A DNA stretch of 64,000 bases from Shinisaurus crocodilurus (lineage: Eukaryota; Chordata; Lepidosauria; Squamata; Shinisauridae), in the NCBI GenBank assembly GCA_021292165.1, contig JAHFWL010001233.1, positions 1 through 64,000 of the forward strand, given 5' to 3'. The notes beneath the pieces are model-generated. The model was not told the origin of the DNA. It saw nothing but the letters and a program-made list of their open reading frames with translations, and did not search any database. The position numbers and the translations under genes were made by a program. Positions 22,807-33,904 of the stretch are shown piece by piece (the stretch's first letter is position 1; every line of letters begins with the position of its first letter).

Positions 22807-23237
22807 TTAGGGCACAATCCAATGAGGCTGCCCGTAACCCTCTGAACTCGGAGGATTATGGGCATCCTATGCATGGTGGGAGGAGCATGGAGGCGAAGGT
22901 TGCCTCCATACTCCTCCCTCCATGCAAGACACTTAAGACGGCCAATTTCTAAGTGTTCGGCCTTGGAGCAGGCAGGAAGGAGTGTGAGGTGCTGCCAGGA
23001 TACTTTGTATGCTGGCAGAGCCTGCCTCCTCTCCACCCCACCCGCAAAAGCCCACCTTTGAGGTTGCTCTTGCCAGCACGCTTCTTTCCACACCAGCTGC
23101 AGGGCGTGGGGAGGGCGCTTCACGTTCAGAGTCCCAGCCCCGACCTCGGAGCACGTTTCCGACCGAGGTCGGAACTGGGACTCCGAAAAATCCTATGGCT
23201 GTCTAGACTTTGTCTAGTGGCCATAGGATTGCGCTGA
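22807..23237. mobile_element. DNA element with TTAGGGCACAATCC ends
   Basis: Left TTAGGGCACAATCCAATG and right CATAGGATTGCGCTGAG are inverted copies. The interior is CG-rich and self-complementary around CCGACCTCGGAGCACG and CGACCGAGGTCGGAACTGGG. Homologous to 63287-63735. Confidence 0.6.
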
Positions 23238-23299
23238 GATTTTATTATATTAAGCAGAATAGAAGTATTATTTATACATACATACATTAATTAATTAAT

Positions 23300-23395
23300 A
23301 ATAAACTGTCACCAGCCCTAGCCAGCATGGCCAACTGTCAGGGATGCTGGGAGTTGTAGTCCAAAACATCTGGAGGGCACCAGGTTCGGAAATGT
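23300..23395. mobile_element. hAT MITE fragment
   Basis: Right half of the CAGCCTTCCCC family: CCAGCATGGCCAACTGTCAG then GGGAGTTGTAGTCCAAAACA and GGGCACCAGGTTCGG. Confidence 0.6.
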
Positions 23396-23566
23396 TGCTC
23401 TACATGGACTGGCAGGGGGGGGGGGATCTCCAGGGCCTTTGGGGTTTTCCCCAGCCCTACCTAGAGAAGCCAGAGATTGAACCTACAAGCTTCTGCAGGC
23501 AAAGCAAAAGGTCCCAGTTTCAATGCAACTGAGCTACAGTGCAGTACTGAGTGGTACAGTGGGTTC

Positions 23567-23742
23567 ATAGATTCATAGATCATGGAGTTGGAAGGGGCCT
23601 ACAAGGCCATCGAGTCCAAGCCCCTGCTCAGTGCAGGAAACTATTATTACTTGGTCTCCCATCCAAGTAATAATAACCAGGCCTGACCCTGCTTAGCTTT
23701 CCACGCTCAGACAAGCTGAGCCAGCGTGAGCCACAGGCCTGC
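23567..23742 (-). repeat. 5S rRNA-derived SINE with CR1-like tail
   Basis: Minus copy. ATAGATTCATAGATCATGGA tail, GGTCTCCCATCCAAG and CCCTGCTTAGCTTTCC. A short TATTATTACTTG repeat has expanded next to box C. Confidence 0.86.
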
Positions 23743-24229
23743 ATTATGGAAGAATGCCGGAGAAGACCGAGACGGGGAGTTTCCACAAGGGATTGAAGTA
23801 CGAGAACAACACCATCATGGAGGCTAGTTAGCACGGAAGTAGTGCAAGATTAAACTTAGCCAGAGACTGAGTCATGATCAGAATGAGCCCTCTCCAGACA
23901 TCCCCCACCCCGATGCAATTAGAATTGCATAGGGATGAGCCCACTGGCTCCGTCCCCTCTGTCGTATCTCTGTCTCTGCCGTTGTCACCTTTTGTGTGCT
24001 GGAGGGGCAACCTCTGCCGCGGGAAACCACCTTGACTCGTGGAGGCTTCCCATGCACTTTGAAAGATCAGGGCTCTAAATGATGCGGCATGCCCCCGTGA
24101 GCGAAGTAGGCTCCTGCTCCTTCAACCTCCAATGTGTGGGTCTGGCAACGGGGACACGTGGAAGGGGCAGGGCCAATGGACCTGTCCGTGCTCTTTCACC
24201 CCCCCTCCCCAATTGTGTGGTGGCGGTGG

Positions 24230-24514
24230 AGAGTGTGACAGAAGGATGCTATATGTGATTGTCTTTCTGTGGTATTGGCTACATGGGTTGCAAGGTGAAA
24301 GGGAGAAACGTGCTAAGCGAAAAGCACGTCAAATGAATCCTTTACAGGACCATCTTCTATCTGGTAACCTGTGTCCTCACTGTGGGAAGCTGTGTGGATC
24401 TAGAATTGGCCTCCACAGTCACTTACGGACCCATCGCTAGAGTCTACTCAATCTTCTTTAGAATTTCCTCCTTTTATCCTGGAAGACAATCTTACTCGGT
24501 CACGAGTGATCGCC

Positions 24515-24546
<32 letters not shown>

Positions 24547-24550
24547 GTGG
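24230..24550 (+). mobile_element. LINE 3' end encoding a C-terminal C2H2 finger
   Basis: A frame around 24362-24438 ends CPHCGKLCGSRIGLHSHLRT-HR then stop, a CxxC-x12-HxxxH finger. Similar fingers close the ORF of some non-LTR retrotransposons. A TTACTCGGTCACGAGTGATC UTR and a (GAT)n tail (24515-24545) support this. The clade is not determined. Confidence 0.55.
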
Positions 24551-24751
24551 TGGCCTCTACTGAAAAGCGAAGCATTAACTCATGAAATAAACAAGGCGTT
24601 GTCCCTTGAAAACAGTCTCTTCTTCTTCAATCTGTGCTAGGGAGGGAGAGGCCTCTGCAGTTTTTCAGAACTTCGTTTGTACATCAACCCAAAACCAAAC
24701 CACTGGGGGACATCCAGGGGTGGTGGGAATGAACCAGTTGAAAGAATGATG

Positions 24752-24985
24752 GGAAGTGTGGCGTAGTGGTTAGAGTGTTGGACTGGGACTCGGGAGATCC
24801 GGGTTCTAGTCCCCGCTCGGCCATGAAACCCACTGGGTGACTTTGGGCCAGTCACTGACTCTCAGCCTAACCTACCTCACAGGGTTGTTGTTGTGAGGAT
24901 AAAATGAGGAGGAGGATTATGAAGCCGCCTTGGGTTCCTTTCAGGAAAAAAGGCGGGGTATAAATAGAATAAATAAAATAAATAA
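24752..24985 (+). repeat. tRNA-like SINE with L2/CR1-type tail
   Basis: Full plus copy: GTGTGGCGTAGTGGTTAGAG head (box A), GGTTCTAGTCCCCGCTCGG (box B), and AAGGCGGGGTATAAATAGAA tail. Confidence 0.88.
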
Positions 24986-25396
24986 ATAAGTGCCCACATA
25001 TGACAAATGGTCTCAGACCCACGTGGGATACGGATAAAGGGACCACCCTAGAAACGTCTTTACTTTTCCAAACTCATCCTTAATAGTTATGTGATAGCAT
25101 AACTTATTCATATAAATAAATGTGTTAACTGAACTTAACATAAATGTGAAATGGCTATAGAGGTTCTGATGTGAATTTGGAGTCGAGCTAGACTGATGTC
25201 AGCAGAAGAGCTGCTAACCCCTGCACCATGTTTTCAATTTAAATCCCACCACGCCCCATCCAACTGTTGGTTTGCCCTACATATGGTATCTGTATGTTTT
25301 CTTCCACAGCACAAATACCATCTCTAGTCCCACCGGGAGAATTAATAATGGGAAAATTGTATTTGTATATGTGTGTGTGTGTGTGGGGGGGATTCT

Positions 25397-25800
25397 AGGG
25401 TGGCCAGGTGTCCTACTTTACAGAGGATGGTCCTCTATTTAAAAAGGTTACCAGAGGACAGTCCTGTATTTGAAGGCATCCTCTAATTGAAGAGCTGCCC
25501 AGTCCAAGTCCAGTTTAAAGTCAAAGAACCATAAGGAGCGAGAGCAGACAGATGGGTTTTGAAGTTGCCCTTCCACAGTTAGCACCTGGACAGCAGACTG
25601 AGCAAGAACACAGGTCACTTGGTCTTCCCCACTATGGTAAGATGTATTGTATTTCTATTTAAATTATAGTTATCATCTCTAAATGTGTATCTATACATAA
25701 AATTTAGCATAAGCAAATGTTATGCAAATTGGTGTCCTCCTTTGTCCTCTCTTTTGATCATGTATTTCCTCTTTTTTGCCGACGTGTAAGTGGCCACTGC
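25397..25800. repeat. dispersed repeat, TAGGGTGGCCAGGTGTCCT family
   Basis: Shares AGTTAGCACCTGGACAGCA, a TATTTCTATTTAAATTATAG block and TTATGCAAAT in the same order with the inverse copy at 32165-32405. The ends look like short inverted repeats, suggesting a DNA element. Confidence 0.5.
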
Positions 25801-26228
25801 CGCTAACCCCTCCAGGTTCATGTCACTGGCCTTATTCTCTCCACCGGGGCTGCTATTAATATTTTTGGGGAGCAAGCCTCACTGAAAGCAGCGGGCCTTA
25901 CTTCTGAGTCAACCTGCATAATACAGTTGTGCTGCATGCCTCTTTCTTCAGCTTCAGCATCCTCTTGGTATTCCTGAGCCTAGTGAAATATAAGAGGAAT
26001 GCATCAGGCACTGTGCTGACAACTAAGAGATAGGTATTGATAGCAATCTTGGTGATAATGCTCTGACATCCATTTAATGCCTCTTGTTCTCAAAGCGCTG
26101 TAAATGATGCACCACCACAACAACTTCCTCCATAGGGAAGCCAGCCTGCATGGAACCCCACAACCAGACATCTATTTTTATTGTACATATTTCTAGGCTG
26201 CCTTTCAAACCAAAATCTCTCCCAAAGT

Positions 26229-26230
<2 letters not shown>

Positions 26231-26264
<34 letters not shown>
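26231..26264. repeat. (CA)n microsatellite abutting the Tc1 end
   Basis: About 17 CA units run straight into the CAGTGCC terminus of the Tc1 element. Confidence 0.95.
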
Positions 26265-26266
<2 letters not shown>

Positions 26267-27832
26267 GCCTTGCCAAAGTATTCACCCCCCCCGTTGACTT
26301 TTCTACATTTTTTGTGTTACAACCTGGAATTGAAATGGATTCAATTGGCATTGTTACCAGTTGATGTACCCAAGATACTCAACACTGTGAAGGTGCAAAA
26401 TACTTTTATTGTGGCACAAAAGTTAAGCAAACAAAAACAAACTGGTGCTTGTTGGTTGCATAAGTATTTGTCCCCTGTGCTGTGACATGCCTAAATAAGC
26501 TCTGGTGCAATCCACTGCCTCCAGAAGTCACATGCTGTAGTTGAATGGAGTCCACCTGTGTGCAATTCCAGTGCCACATGATCTCAGATTAAAGACGCCT
26601 GCTTCTGGAAGGCCTCAGAATTTGTTGGAGAGCATATCTAAACAAACAGCACCATGAAGACCAAGGAGTTCTCAAAACAACTCCAGGATAAAGTTGTGCA
26701 GAAGCACCAATCAGGGTTTGGTTATAAAAAAAATATCCCAAACTATGAACATCCCCCAGAGCACCGTTAAATCCATTATTACAAAATGCAAAGACTATGG
26801 CTCAACTGCGACCCTGCCTAGAGAAGGCCGTCCACCAAAACTCAGTGACTGGCTAAGGGGGGCATTAGACGGAGAAGCAACCAACAGGCCAATGGTAACT
26901 CTGAAGGAGCTTGAGAGATTCGCAGCTGAGATGGGAGAAACCATCCATGGGACAACTATTACCTGGATGCTCAGCGAAGCTGGGCTTTATGGGAAAGTGG
27001 CGATAAGAAAGCCATTGCTGAAACAAACCCATATCAAAGCCCATTTGGAGTTTGCAAAAAGGCATGGGGGAGACACAGCAAACATGTGGAAAAACGTTCT
27101 CTGGTCTGATGAGGCCCAAACTGAACTTTTTGGCCTTTCCACAAAACGCTATGTGTGGCGCAAAGCCAACAGTGCAAATTGCCCCGAGAACAACATCCCC
27201 ATGGTGAAGCATGGTGGTGGCAGCAGCATATTGTGGGGAAACTGGTCAGGATTGAGGGCCTGACTGCAAGGGGACTGGGACTGGGGCAGAGGTTCACCTT
27301 CCAGCAGGTCAATGACCCTAAACACAGAGCCAAAGTAACACTGGAATGGTTTGAAAACAAGAACCTGAAAGTCTTAGAATGGCCCAGTCAAAGCCCAGAC
27401 CTCAATCCAATTGAGAATCTGTGGCAAGATATGACAGTTGCTGTTCACCAACGGTCCCCATCCAGCCTGACAGAGCTGGAGCGATTTTGCCAGGAGGAAT
27501 GGGCACACATTGCACTATCTAGATGCGCAAAGCTGAAAGAGACTTGCCCAAGAAGACTCCCAGCTGTAATTGATGCCAAAGGTGCTTCTACCAAGTATTG
27601 ACTCAGGGGGGTGAATACTTATGCAACCAACAAGTGCCAGTTTGTTTTTCTTAACTTTTGTGCCACAGTAAAAAATATTTTGCACCTTCACAGTGTTGAG
27701 TATCTTGTGTACATCAAGTGGTAACAATGCCGATTGAATCCATTTCAATTCCAGGTTGTATCTCAACAAAATGTGGAAAAGTCAAAGGTGTGTGTGTGTG
27801 TGTGAGAGAGAGAATACTTCTGCAAGGCACTG
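26263..27832 (+). mobile_element. Tc1/mariner element, decayed
   Basis: Terminal inverted repeats are recognisable: CAGTGCCTTGCCAAAGTATT at the left and its near-complement ending GCAAGGCACTG at the right. The subterminal repeats TTCAATTGGCATTGTTACCA and its mirror are also present. A TA follows the right end. The total is about 1.57 kb, normal for Tc1. Long CA and TG tracts abut the left end and interrupt the right end. The transposase inside is frameshifted and internally deleted. Confidence 0.92.
26654..27601 (+). pseudogene. Tc1-like transposase, frameshifted and internally deleted
   Basis: DD34E transposase remnant. The likely ATG at 26654 opens MKTKEFSKQLQDKVVQKHQ. A run of A residues near 26730 shifts the frame. 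The next frame (to 27263) carries the paired-type DNA-binding region (ISQTMNIPQSTVKSII, GRPPKLS) and the first catalytic Asp in WSDEAQ. After GGGSSILWGN the frame breaks and the usual segment between GCFS and LRLGRRFTFQQ is mostly missing. The last frame has NDPKH (second Asp) and DLNPIENLW (catalytic Glu), ending AKGASTKY. It cannot make an active enzyme. Confidence 0.93.
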
Positions 27833-27989
27833 TATATATATTTCATTAAACTGCCATAATTTACAACACTAGTTAGAAAGATCTCAAAAGTCCAGCCAAG
27901 AAATTGAGTGAAATTAAGTAAACCATTTGAAAGCCACATTTAACACCAGTGGCAAGAGAGCCACTGATCATCCCAAACCATCCCAAATT

Positions 27990-28145
27990 CTTGACTTAAA
28001 GATCTGCCCACTAAAAACAATTTAAAGCAACTGGATTTTCAAGGCCTGTTTCAAAGCCAGAAATGATGGGGCCAACTGTATAGCCTACACAATATTGGGG
28101 GCCACCGCTGAGAAAGCCCTGTCTCTGGTGTCTGCCAATCGAACT
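27990..28145 (-). mobile_element. LINE (L2/CR1-type) fragment
   Basis: GGGGGCCACCGCTGAGAAAG is the complement of the ORF2-terminal RAFSAVAP block. Confidence 0.6.
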
Positions 28146-28486
28146 TAGGGCGGAATCTATGTACAGTATGTTTAGACAGAAAAAAGTCCTACAACTCCCA
28201 GTATTCCCCAGCCAGCATCGCTTTTCTAAAACTCATGGGTTTCGATGGTCCATTCAAGACCGAGCCTGCGCAGAATACTCAGCGTTACAACAGGGATAGC
28301 TCACAACAATACATTGTTGCTGGGGAAATCCATCTCCCCCCCCCCCTGCCCCCAGCGACTGTGAGGATTGCAGTTAAGCTTGGGGGGAACAAGGAGCTCT
28401 GAGGGGTACTGCAAAAGATGTCAGTGTCCCTGCTAAAAAAGAAAGGGCCAGCGCTGCATCCCTGCGAGGCCTGAACACCACTACAT

Positions 28487-28730
28487 TTATTTATTTATTA
28501 TATTTATTATATTTATACCCCGCCTTTTTTCCTGCAAGGAACCCTAGGCAGCTTACACGATCCTCCTCCTCTCCATTTTATCCTCACAACAACCCTGTGA
28601 GGTAGGTTAGGCTGAGAGTCAGTGACTGGCCCAAAGTCACCCAGTGGGTTTCATGGCCGAGCAGGGGCTAGAACCCGGATCTCCCGAGTCCCAGTCCAAC
28701 ACTCTCACCACTACGCCACGCTGGCTCTAC
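28487..28730 (-). repeat. tRNA-like SINE with L2/CR1-type tail
   Basis: Full minus copy. TATACCCCGCCTTTTTTCCT at the left and CACTACGCCACGCTGGCTC at the right. Confidence 0.87.
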
Positions 28731-28909
28731 ATCACTGGTTGGGTGTTTCTGTGGGTTTCCCCCTAGGTTCCTCCCTCCAAAGATTTTTTATTATTATTTC
28801 TGCACTCCTTGAGCTTTCCCTATGCCTGCTAACACTTCCCTCCTGTGCTCCAATGGTCCCATTTTGACTGTGTAAGGATCCACATTTGGAGAATAAATTC
28901 ACTATTACA

Positions 28910-28928
28910 CACACACACACACACACAC
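28910..28928. repeat. (CA)n microsatellite
   Basis: About nine CA units at the left edge of a LINE end. Confidence 0.9.
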
Positions 28929-29240
28929 CAACATTGTCATCTTTTCTGCGCCAGGTTAAGACTTTTCTCTCCTCCTGGGCCTTTGAGGGAATCTGATGGG
29001 CCTGTTAATGTCAGCTCCTAGGACTGTACTGTTCTACTACGATCGATCAGGTCCTAGTACTGTATTGTTAACTGCTTTAGATCGTTTTAATTTTTTGTTG
29101 CATGTTAAAGATTTTATACGATGTTTCTATTATGTTATGTTTTGGGTTTATTTTTCTTTCTTTTCTTTTTTGGCGAGAACTGCCCAGAGAGCTGCGGTTA
29201 TTGGGCGATATAGAAATGAAATAAATGAAATGAATAATCT
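28928..29240 (+). mobile_element. LINE (L2/CR1-type) 3' end
   Basis: AACATTGTCATCTTTTCTGC through CTGCCCAGAGAGCTGCGGTT, then GGCGATATAGAAATGAAATA. It starts directly after a CA microsatellite. Confidence 0.78.
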
Positions 29241-30599
29241 AGTGAAAATCAGCCGGCCCATTCTTATGCAAGTCTTGGGTATTCCCCATAAGAGTCTTTC
29301 CACATAGCTTTCCTTCTCATCATTACTTATTTGAGGGAAGGGCCCTCCTATTCTTTCATTCTGTTCTTTCCCAATTATGCCAACCTGAGCTTAATAACAC
29401 AAAAGTGCACTTTGTAGTGCTGGTGAGGATTGCCTGGTGTCACTTTTCAAAGGCGGACGGTTCAGTGGGGCTTCTAACGTGCCCTGTGGGCTGGGATTCA
29501 TGTTTGTTTTGAAAGACCGTGGCACTTAGAACTGTCAGTCAACTGACTGGTTAGAAACACTGAGAGCTGCGGAGGAATTAATCTACTGCCTCCTCCCCCT
29601 CCTTCTCTTCCCCCTCCCCCCCAAAATCTAGTAATAAGTAGAACATTGACCCGGCAAGGCAGCGAGCATGGAAGAAGGTCTCATTCGAAGTAATTAGCAA
29701 TCCATCATTGCCTACCCCGCCTCGATTTTTATTTTGACCTTGGGCCAAATGCATCTCAGGTAGAGCAGCTAACGGTTAATTCTGAATAATGCCTAAACCG
29801 TCTGCAGCAAGGTTGGTCCCCGAAAAGATGAAGATGGATTTGGAAGGGTTCAGAAGGAAGGAAGCGAGATTATAAAAGCAGGGCCATGCACTCAAATACA
29901 TCCATGTGTACGTCAAAACTCTGTGGCGATCCAAATTCAGCACCAAGAAAGCGGCATTTTTCAACATGCACGGGCTATGCAAAGTATGTTTCCATATCTC
30001 TGCTTAATTTGAATAATTTCCTCTCTGTGGTTAGACTTGCTTCTGCTGGCCATGGAGAGGGAAACAAAGCTATCCATAGCACTGATCCCTGATCTGCCCC
30101 TGATCCCAAGCTGGCTTTTCTTCTCACCTCATTTTACACACCTTTTCAAGCCTGCCTTGACAGGATTAGAAACTTGCTTTTAAAAAATGTGTCAAATTCC
30201 CTGCTTGTGGAAAAGTAGCATGTCAAAGGGATGGAAGCCTAGAGTGGCATGCTAGTTTTCTTTGGGCAAGTTTTTTTTTTTAATAAAAAAAATCACATGG
30301 GGGAGCATTCAACCATGTAAGGCACCACCTCTGCAATGTGCGATGGTACATTCCTAGAGGACAGAACGATATGCTTTTTCTGTAAATTGGTTTGCGGTCC
30401 TGGATTTGAGAGCTATGCTATATGATTCTGTGTTCCCTTATGTAAAAAACAAAACAAAAACAATCCTCCCTGCACATAGACATCTAGGTTAGGCTTGAAT
30501 CCTTCTCTCTGGCTTGTTACTCTTGACCATACAAATTTTAAGAAACCGGCAGGGAGACCTGATTTTCATATACTTGTTGGAAAGTATTGAACACTGTTT
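29241..30599. other. no gene seen
   Basis: Apparently unique DNA apart from T/A runs near 30270. No open frame with protein-like features. Confidence 0.6.
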
Positions 30600-31060
30600 A
30601 GACGATGACGAGGATGATGATGATTCTATACCACCCTTTATTGCGAAATCACAGGGCCGTGTACAAAATTGATTAACACAACAGATAAAATACAAAGACA
30701 AAACCCGGAAAATGTACTAGACTAGGTATTGAAATTCTGCAAATGCCTGGGTAAACCGACAGGTTTTTAACAAGCGCCAAAACAGCATCAAGGTTGGCAC
30801 TTATCACACTGCCTGCAAGGGGGAGAGAATTCCAAAGGAGGGGGCACCGAAATAGAAAAGGCCTTCTCCCTGGTTGCCATCTGATGTGCATGTGCAAATG
30901 ACGGAACAAGCACAAGGCCTTGATCTCTCAAGGGAAGCCCCAACAGAGAGCACTGTCGTCATCCAGTCTTGAGGTTATCAATGCGTGGGTCACTGTGGCC
31001 GGACCATCCAGGAACAGTCCTGGTTGGCACACCAGCCAGAGCTGCTGAAAGGCACTTCTA
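30600..31060 (-). mobile_element. LINE (L2/CR1-type) 3' end
   Basis: TTCTATACCACCCTTTATTG at the tail side and AGAAAAGGCCTTCTCCCTGG as the ORF2 end in minus orientation. Confidence 0.7.
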
Positions 31061-31244
31061 GACTCCAGTGACAAAGATGGTTCAAGGAGTACAAATTTCT
31101 CACCCATCCCTGAATTCTTTCAGGGGGAGTGCAACCCCACCCACACGTAACCTACCTAATTCACAGACACAAGAATCATCTATTCTCAGAGTCATAATGC
31201 ACATCAGACAGCTCACAGCCAGCCATCCTATTATAAACAGTGTA

Positions 31245-31335
31245 GTCCTGCACACATATCTACTCAGAGGTAAGTCCCATTGAGTTCAGTGGAGCTTACT
31301 CTCCCAGGTAAGTGTGTATAGGCTTGCAGCCCAAG
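31245..31335. repeat. small repeat with AAGTCCCATTGAGTTCAGTG core
   Basis: Same family as 10430-10530: ACTCAGAGGTAAGTCCCATT, then GTTCAGTGGAGCTTACTCTC. Confidence 0.6.
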
Positions 31336-31713
31336 ACAACCAGCTGCAATACCACGTCTTGTAGCGCTGAAGCATTGCTTCTAAAGGCCATTGCTCCTGT
31401 GACTGATGCAATGCAGCACAAACTTTCACACCGAGGTCCCACTCCTAGAAAATAAACCTGTTCTTCTGAGAAAGCAAACTCAGGTGACGTAGATATTTGT
31501 CTGATTTGAGTTTCCCAATCAGAATCTTTGACCCCTTTCTATTTATTCTGATAACTCATCTCCACCCCATGTAAAATAAAGATAACTCTGTTGCACAATT
31601 ACTGCGTTCTTCTGAGATTACAAGGCTGCAAGAATCTTGTAGCATTTTGAACATTCACTGATCCACTTGAGGGAGTGCTACACCTGTTCTGTAGCTGTAT
31701 GAATAATAGCGTT

Positions 31714-31806
31714 GCCACTCCTGGATGATCTTTGGGTTGCATCCAATCGTGTTGTTCCGTGCCACTCCTGGATGATCTTTGGGTTGCATCCAATCGTGTT
31801 GTTCCG
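31714..31806. repeat. 47-bp tandem duplication
   Basis: GCCACTCCTGGATGATCTTT and the rest of the 47-base unit occur twice back to back, with essentially no divergence, so the duplication is recent. Confidence 0.88.
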
Positions 31807-32164
31807 CCAGCAGGAGGGAACCGCTGGTGGAACAGATCCCCCCCTCCCTATAGCACCACATTGCACCCATCCACCCCAAATCTGCTCCAGAGGGTGTACA
31901 GATTTGGGGCAGATTTGAGGTGTGTGTGTGGGGGACTGCAGTGGGAAGAGAGAAGCTGGATTCACGTTAGACAGATTGCAGGTGAACAGTATAGGATGTT
32001 GATTGATGTTAGAAATAGATGAGAATTTCATTTCGGTTAGTTTCCAGTAAGAATGTACCAAAATTTGCAAATATTTCATATTCATGAGAAAAAGAACTTG
32101 AGATTAAAAATAATATGAATGTGAATGTACACACAAGTGCCTTCCCCTCTTGTTTTTTCATTGA

Positions 32165-32405
32165 TCCTATTTTAGGGTGGCAGCTTACACATCACCAAGA
32201 AAGAGGAAATGCATTACCACAAAAGAGGACAGCCATTTGCATAACTTTTGTACATGCACGTGTATATGTGTAGCTGTAGATTTAGAAATGAGAACTATAA
32301 TTTAAATAGAAATACAGGACATCTCACCATGACTAGGTGATGCCTGCTCAGGTTGCTGTCCAGGTGCTAACTTTGGTGGGCAACTTCAAGGACCCTGTTC
32401 ATTTC
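32165..32405. repeat. inverse copy of the 25397-25800 repeat
   Basis: In opposite orientation it repeats CTATAATTTAAATAGAAATA and TGCTGTCCAGGTGCTAACTT. Starts near TTTTAGGGTGGCAGC. Confidence 0.5.
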
Positions 32406-32429
32406 AAAATTGGTTTTAAAGTAATATTT

Positions 32430-32830
32430 TTAATTAATTAATTAATTAATTAATTAATTATATCTATTTATCGCCCATCTGGCCGGCAACCGGCCACCCT
32501 GGGCGATGTACACAGATAAAAACACAAGATAAAACAGGATAAAATACATTTAAAACAAAATGTATTTTAAAATTTTAAAATCATTAGCCCACCCCATATT
32601 CCTGCCTGAATAGCCAAGTTTTTAATGAGCGGCGGAAGCTCAGCAGAGAGGGGGCATGGTGGAGGTCACTCGGGAGAGAGCTCCACAGTACGGGGGCCAC
32701 CACAGAAAAGGCCCTCTTCCTAGTCCCCACCAGTCTAGCTACTCTGGCTGAAGGGACAAGGGGAAGGCCGTCTGTGGCAGATCTTGTTGAGCAGCCTACT
32801 TGGTGTTGCTGGAGACGCTCCTTGAGATTA
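32430..32830 (-). mobile_element. LINE (L2/CR1-type) 3' end
   Basis: Begins with a (TTAA)n run, then TATCGCCCATCTGGCCGGCA and CCACAGAAAAGGCCCTCTTC. A short plus-strand LINE tail follows at 32830-32960 with a (CATA)n end. Confidence 0.75.
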
Positions 32831-33739
32831 TTATGATTTATGAATCATAATGCGTTTTACTGATACGGAATTGTATGTTTTGTTTTATAGGCTGCCTTGG
32901 GAAGACTGCAGTCTTGAAAGGCAGCTAAGAAATGCATTAAATACATACATACATACATACATCACTGGGTGGCATAAGCAAAAGGCAGGGTCCCAATCCA
33001 AAGAGTTTACAATCTAAATTATACAGGTGGTGGTACAGAGCCCTGCATGGCATTTTTGAACTGACTACCCTATGGGTGCAATTTGGAAAGGAATATATGT
33101 TTAAAAACAACTTTGGGATCAATTGATGAAGGGTGATATATCCTAAAATACATAAAAATAAATGAGGTACACCAGGAGGATTATGTGTGTGTGTGCTTCT
33201 GGTTCAGCACCTGTGCCGTTGTTCAGAAGAAGCCAGCAACTCGCTACACAAAGCTTCTTTTGAAATAATTGCCCCAAGTGGCTATTAATGTCTAGCACAG
33301 TCCCATAAAATCATTAGGAACAATCGTGCACTGCAGCAGAAAATCCTTACTGAAAGAGTCAACCCTGTAGTGGGGAGTGTTATTGCCTTCAACAGAGGAC
33401 AACTGCTACTGCAAGCCAGCAGAAAAGTTCAGGGTGACAAGGAACTTGCAAGGAAAAAAAAAAAGAGGTCGTATCTTGCACTTTTATCTTGCCTTTGCTG
33501 GCGAAGCAGAATCTGATTATTATGATGACTTTAAATTGGTTACGCAGATCTAGTCCTTGGAGCAGGAGGAGTAGGAGAGAAATCCACAAGGGATGAATGA
33601 ATTCCATGTTAATAACTGTTTGGAATAAATCTTCCACCTTTTATTCTGGTTTCTCTTGCACTTTCATTTTACCCATTTGTAAAGGAGCCACTTTAGGGGA
33701 TCGTGGCTTTTTTTAAATATGTGGAATGAAAATGTACAG

Positions 33740-33900
33740 GATAAATGAGTCAACATGGTTCAGTGGCCAGAGCACTGGGCTTGGGAGCGGGAGACTAAGG
33801 CTACATTCCTGCTCCGTGTGTGTGGCCTTGGGAAAGTCGCTATCCACCTGTCCTACCTTTCTTGTGAGGCTAAAATGGTACTGTGAGGAACCCCTTTCTC
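33740..33900 (+). repeat. diverged tRNA-like SINE
   Basis: CATGGTTCAGTGGCCAGAGC is box-A-like, followed by CTTGGGAAAGTCGC and CTTGTGAGGCTAAAATGG. Older than the other copies or a related MIR-like family. It abuts the CR1 end that follows. Confidence 0.6.
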
Positions 33901-33904
33901 AACG

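Noticed and set aside
26074..26259. Minus frame starting with a Val-Cys repeat
   Set aside because: Translated CA microsatellite.
31714..31806. CRISPR-like repeat
   Set aside because: Only two adjacent identical units without spacers, in a vertebrate context.
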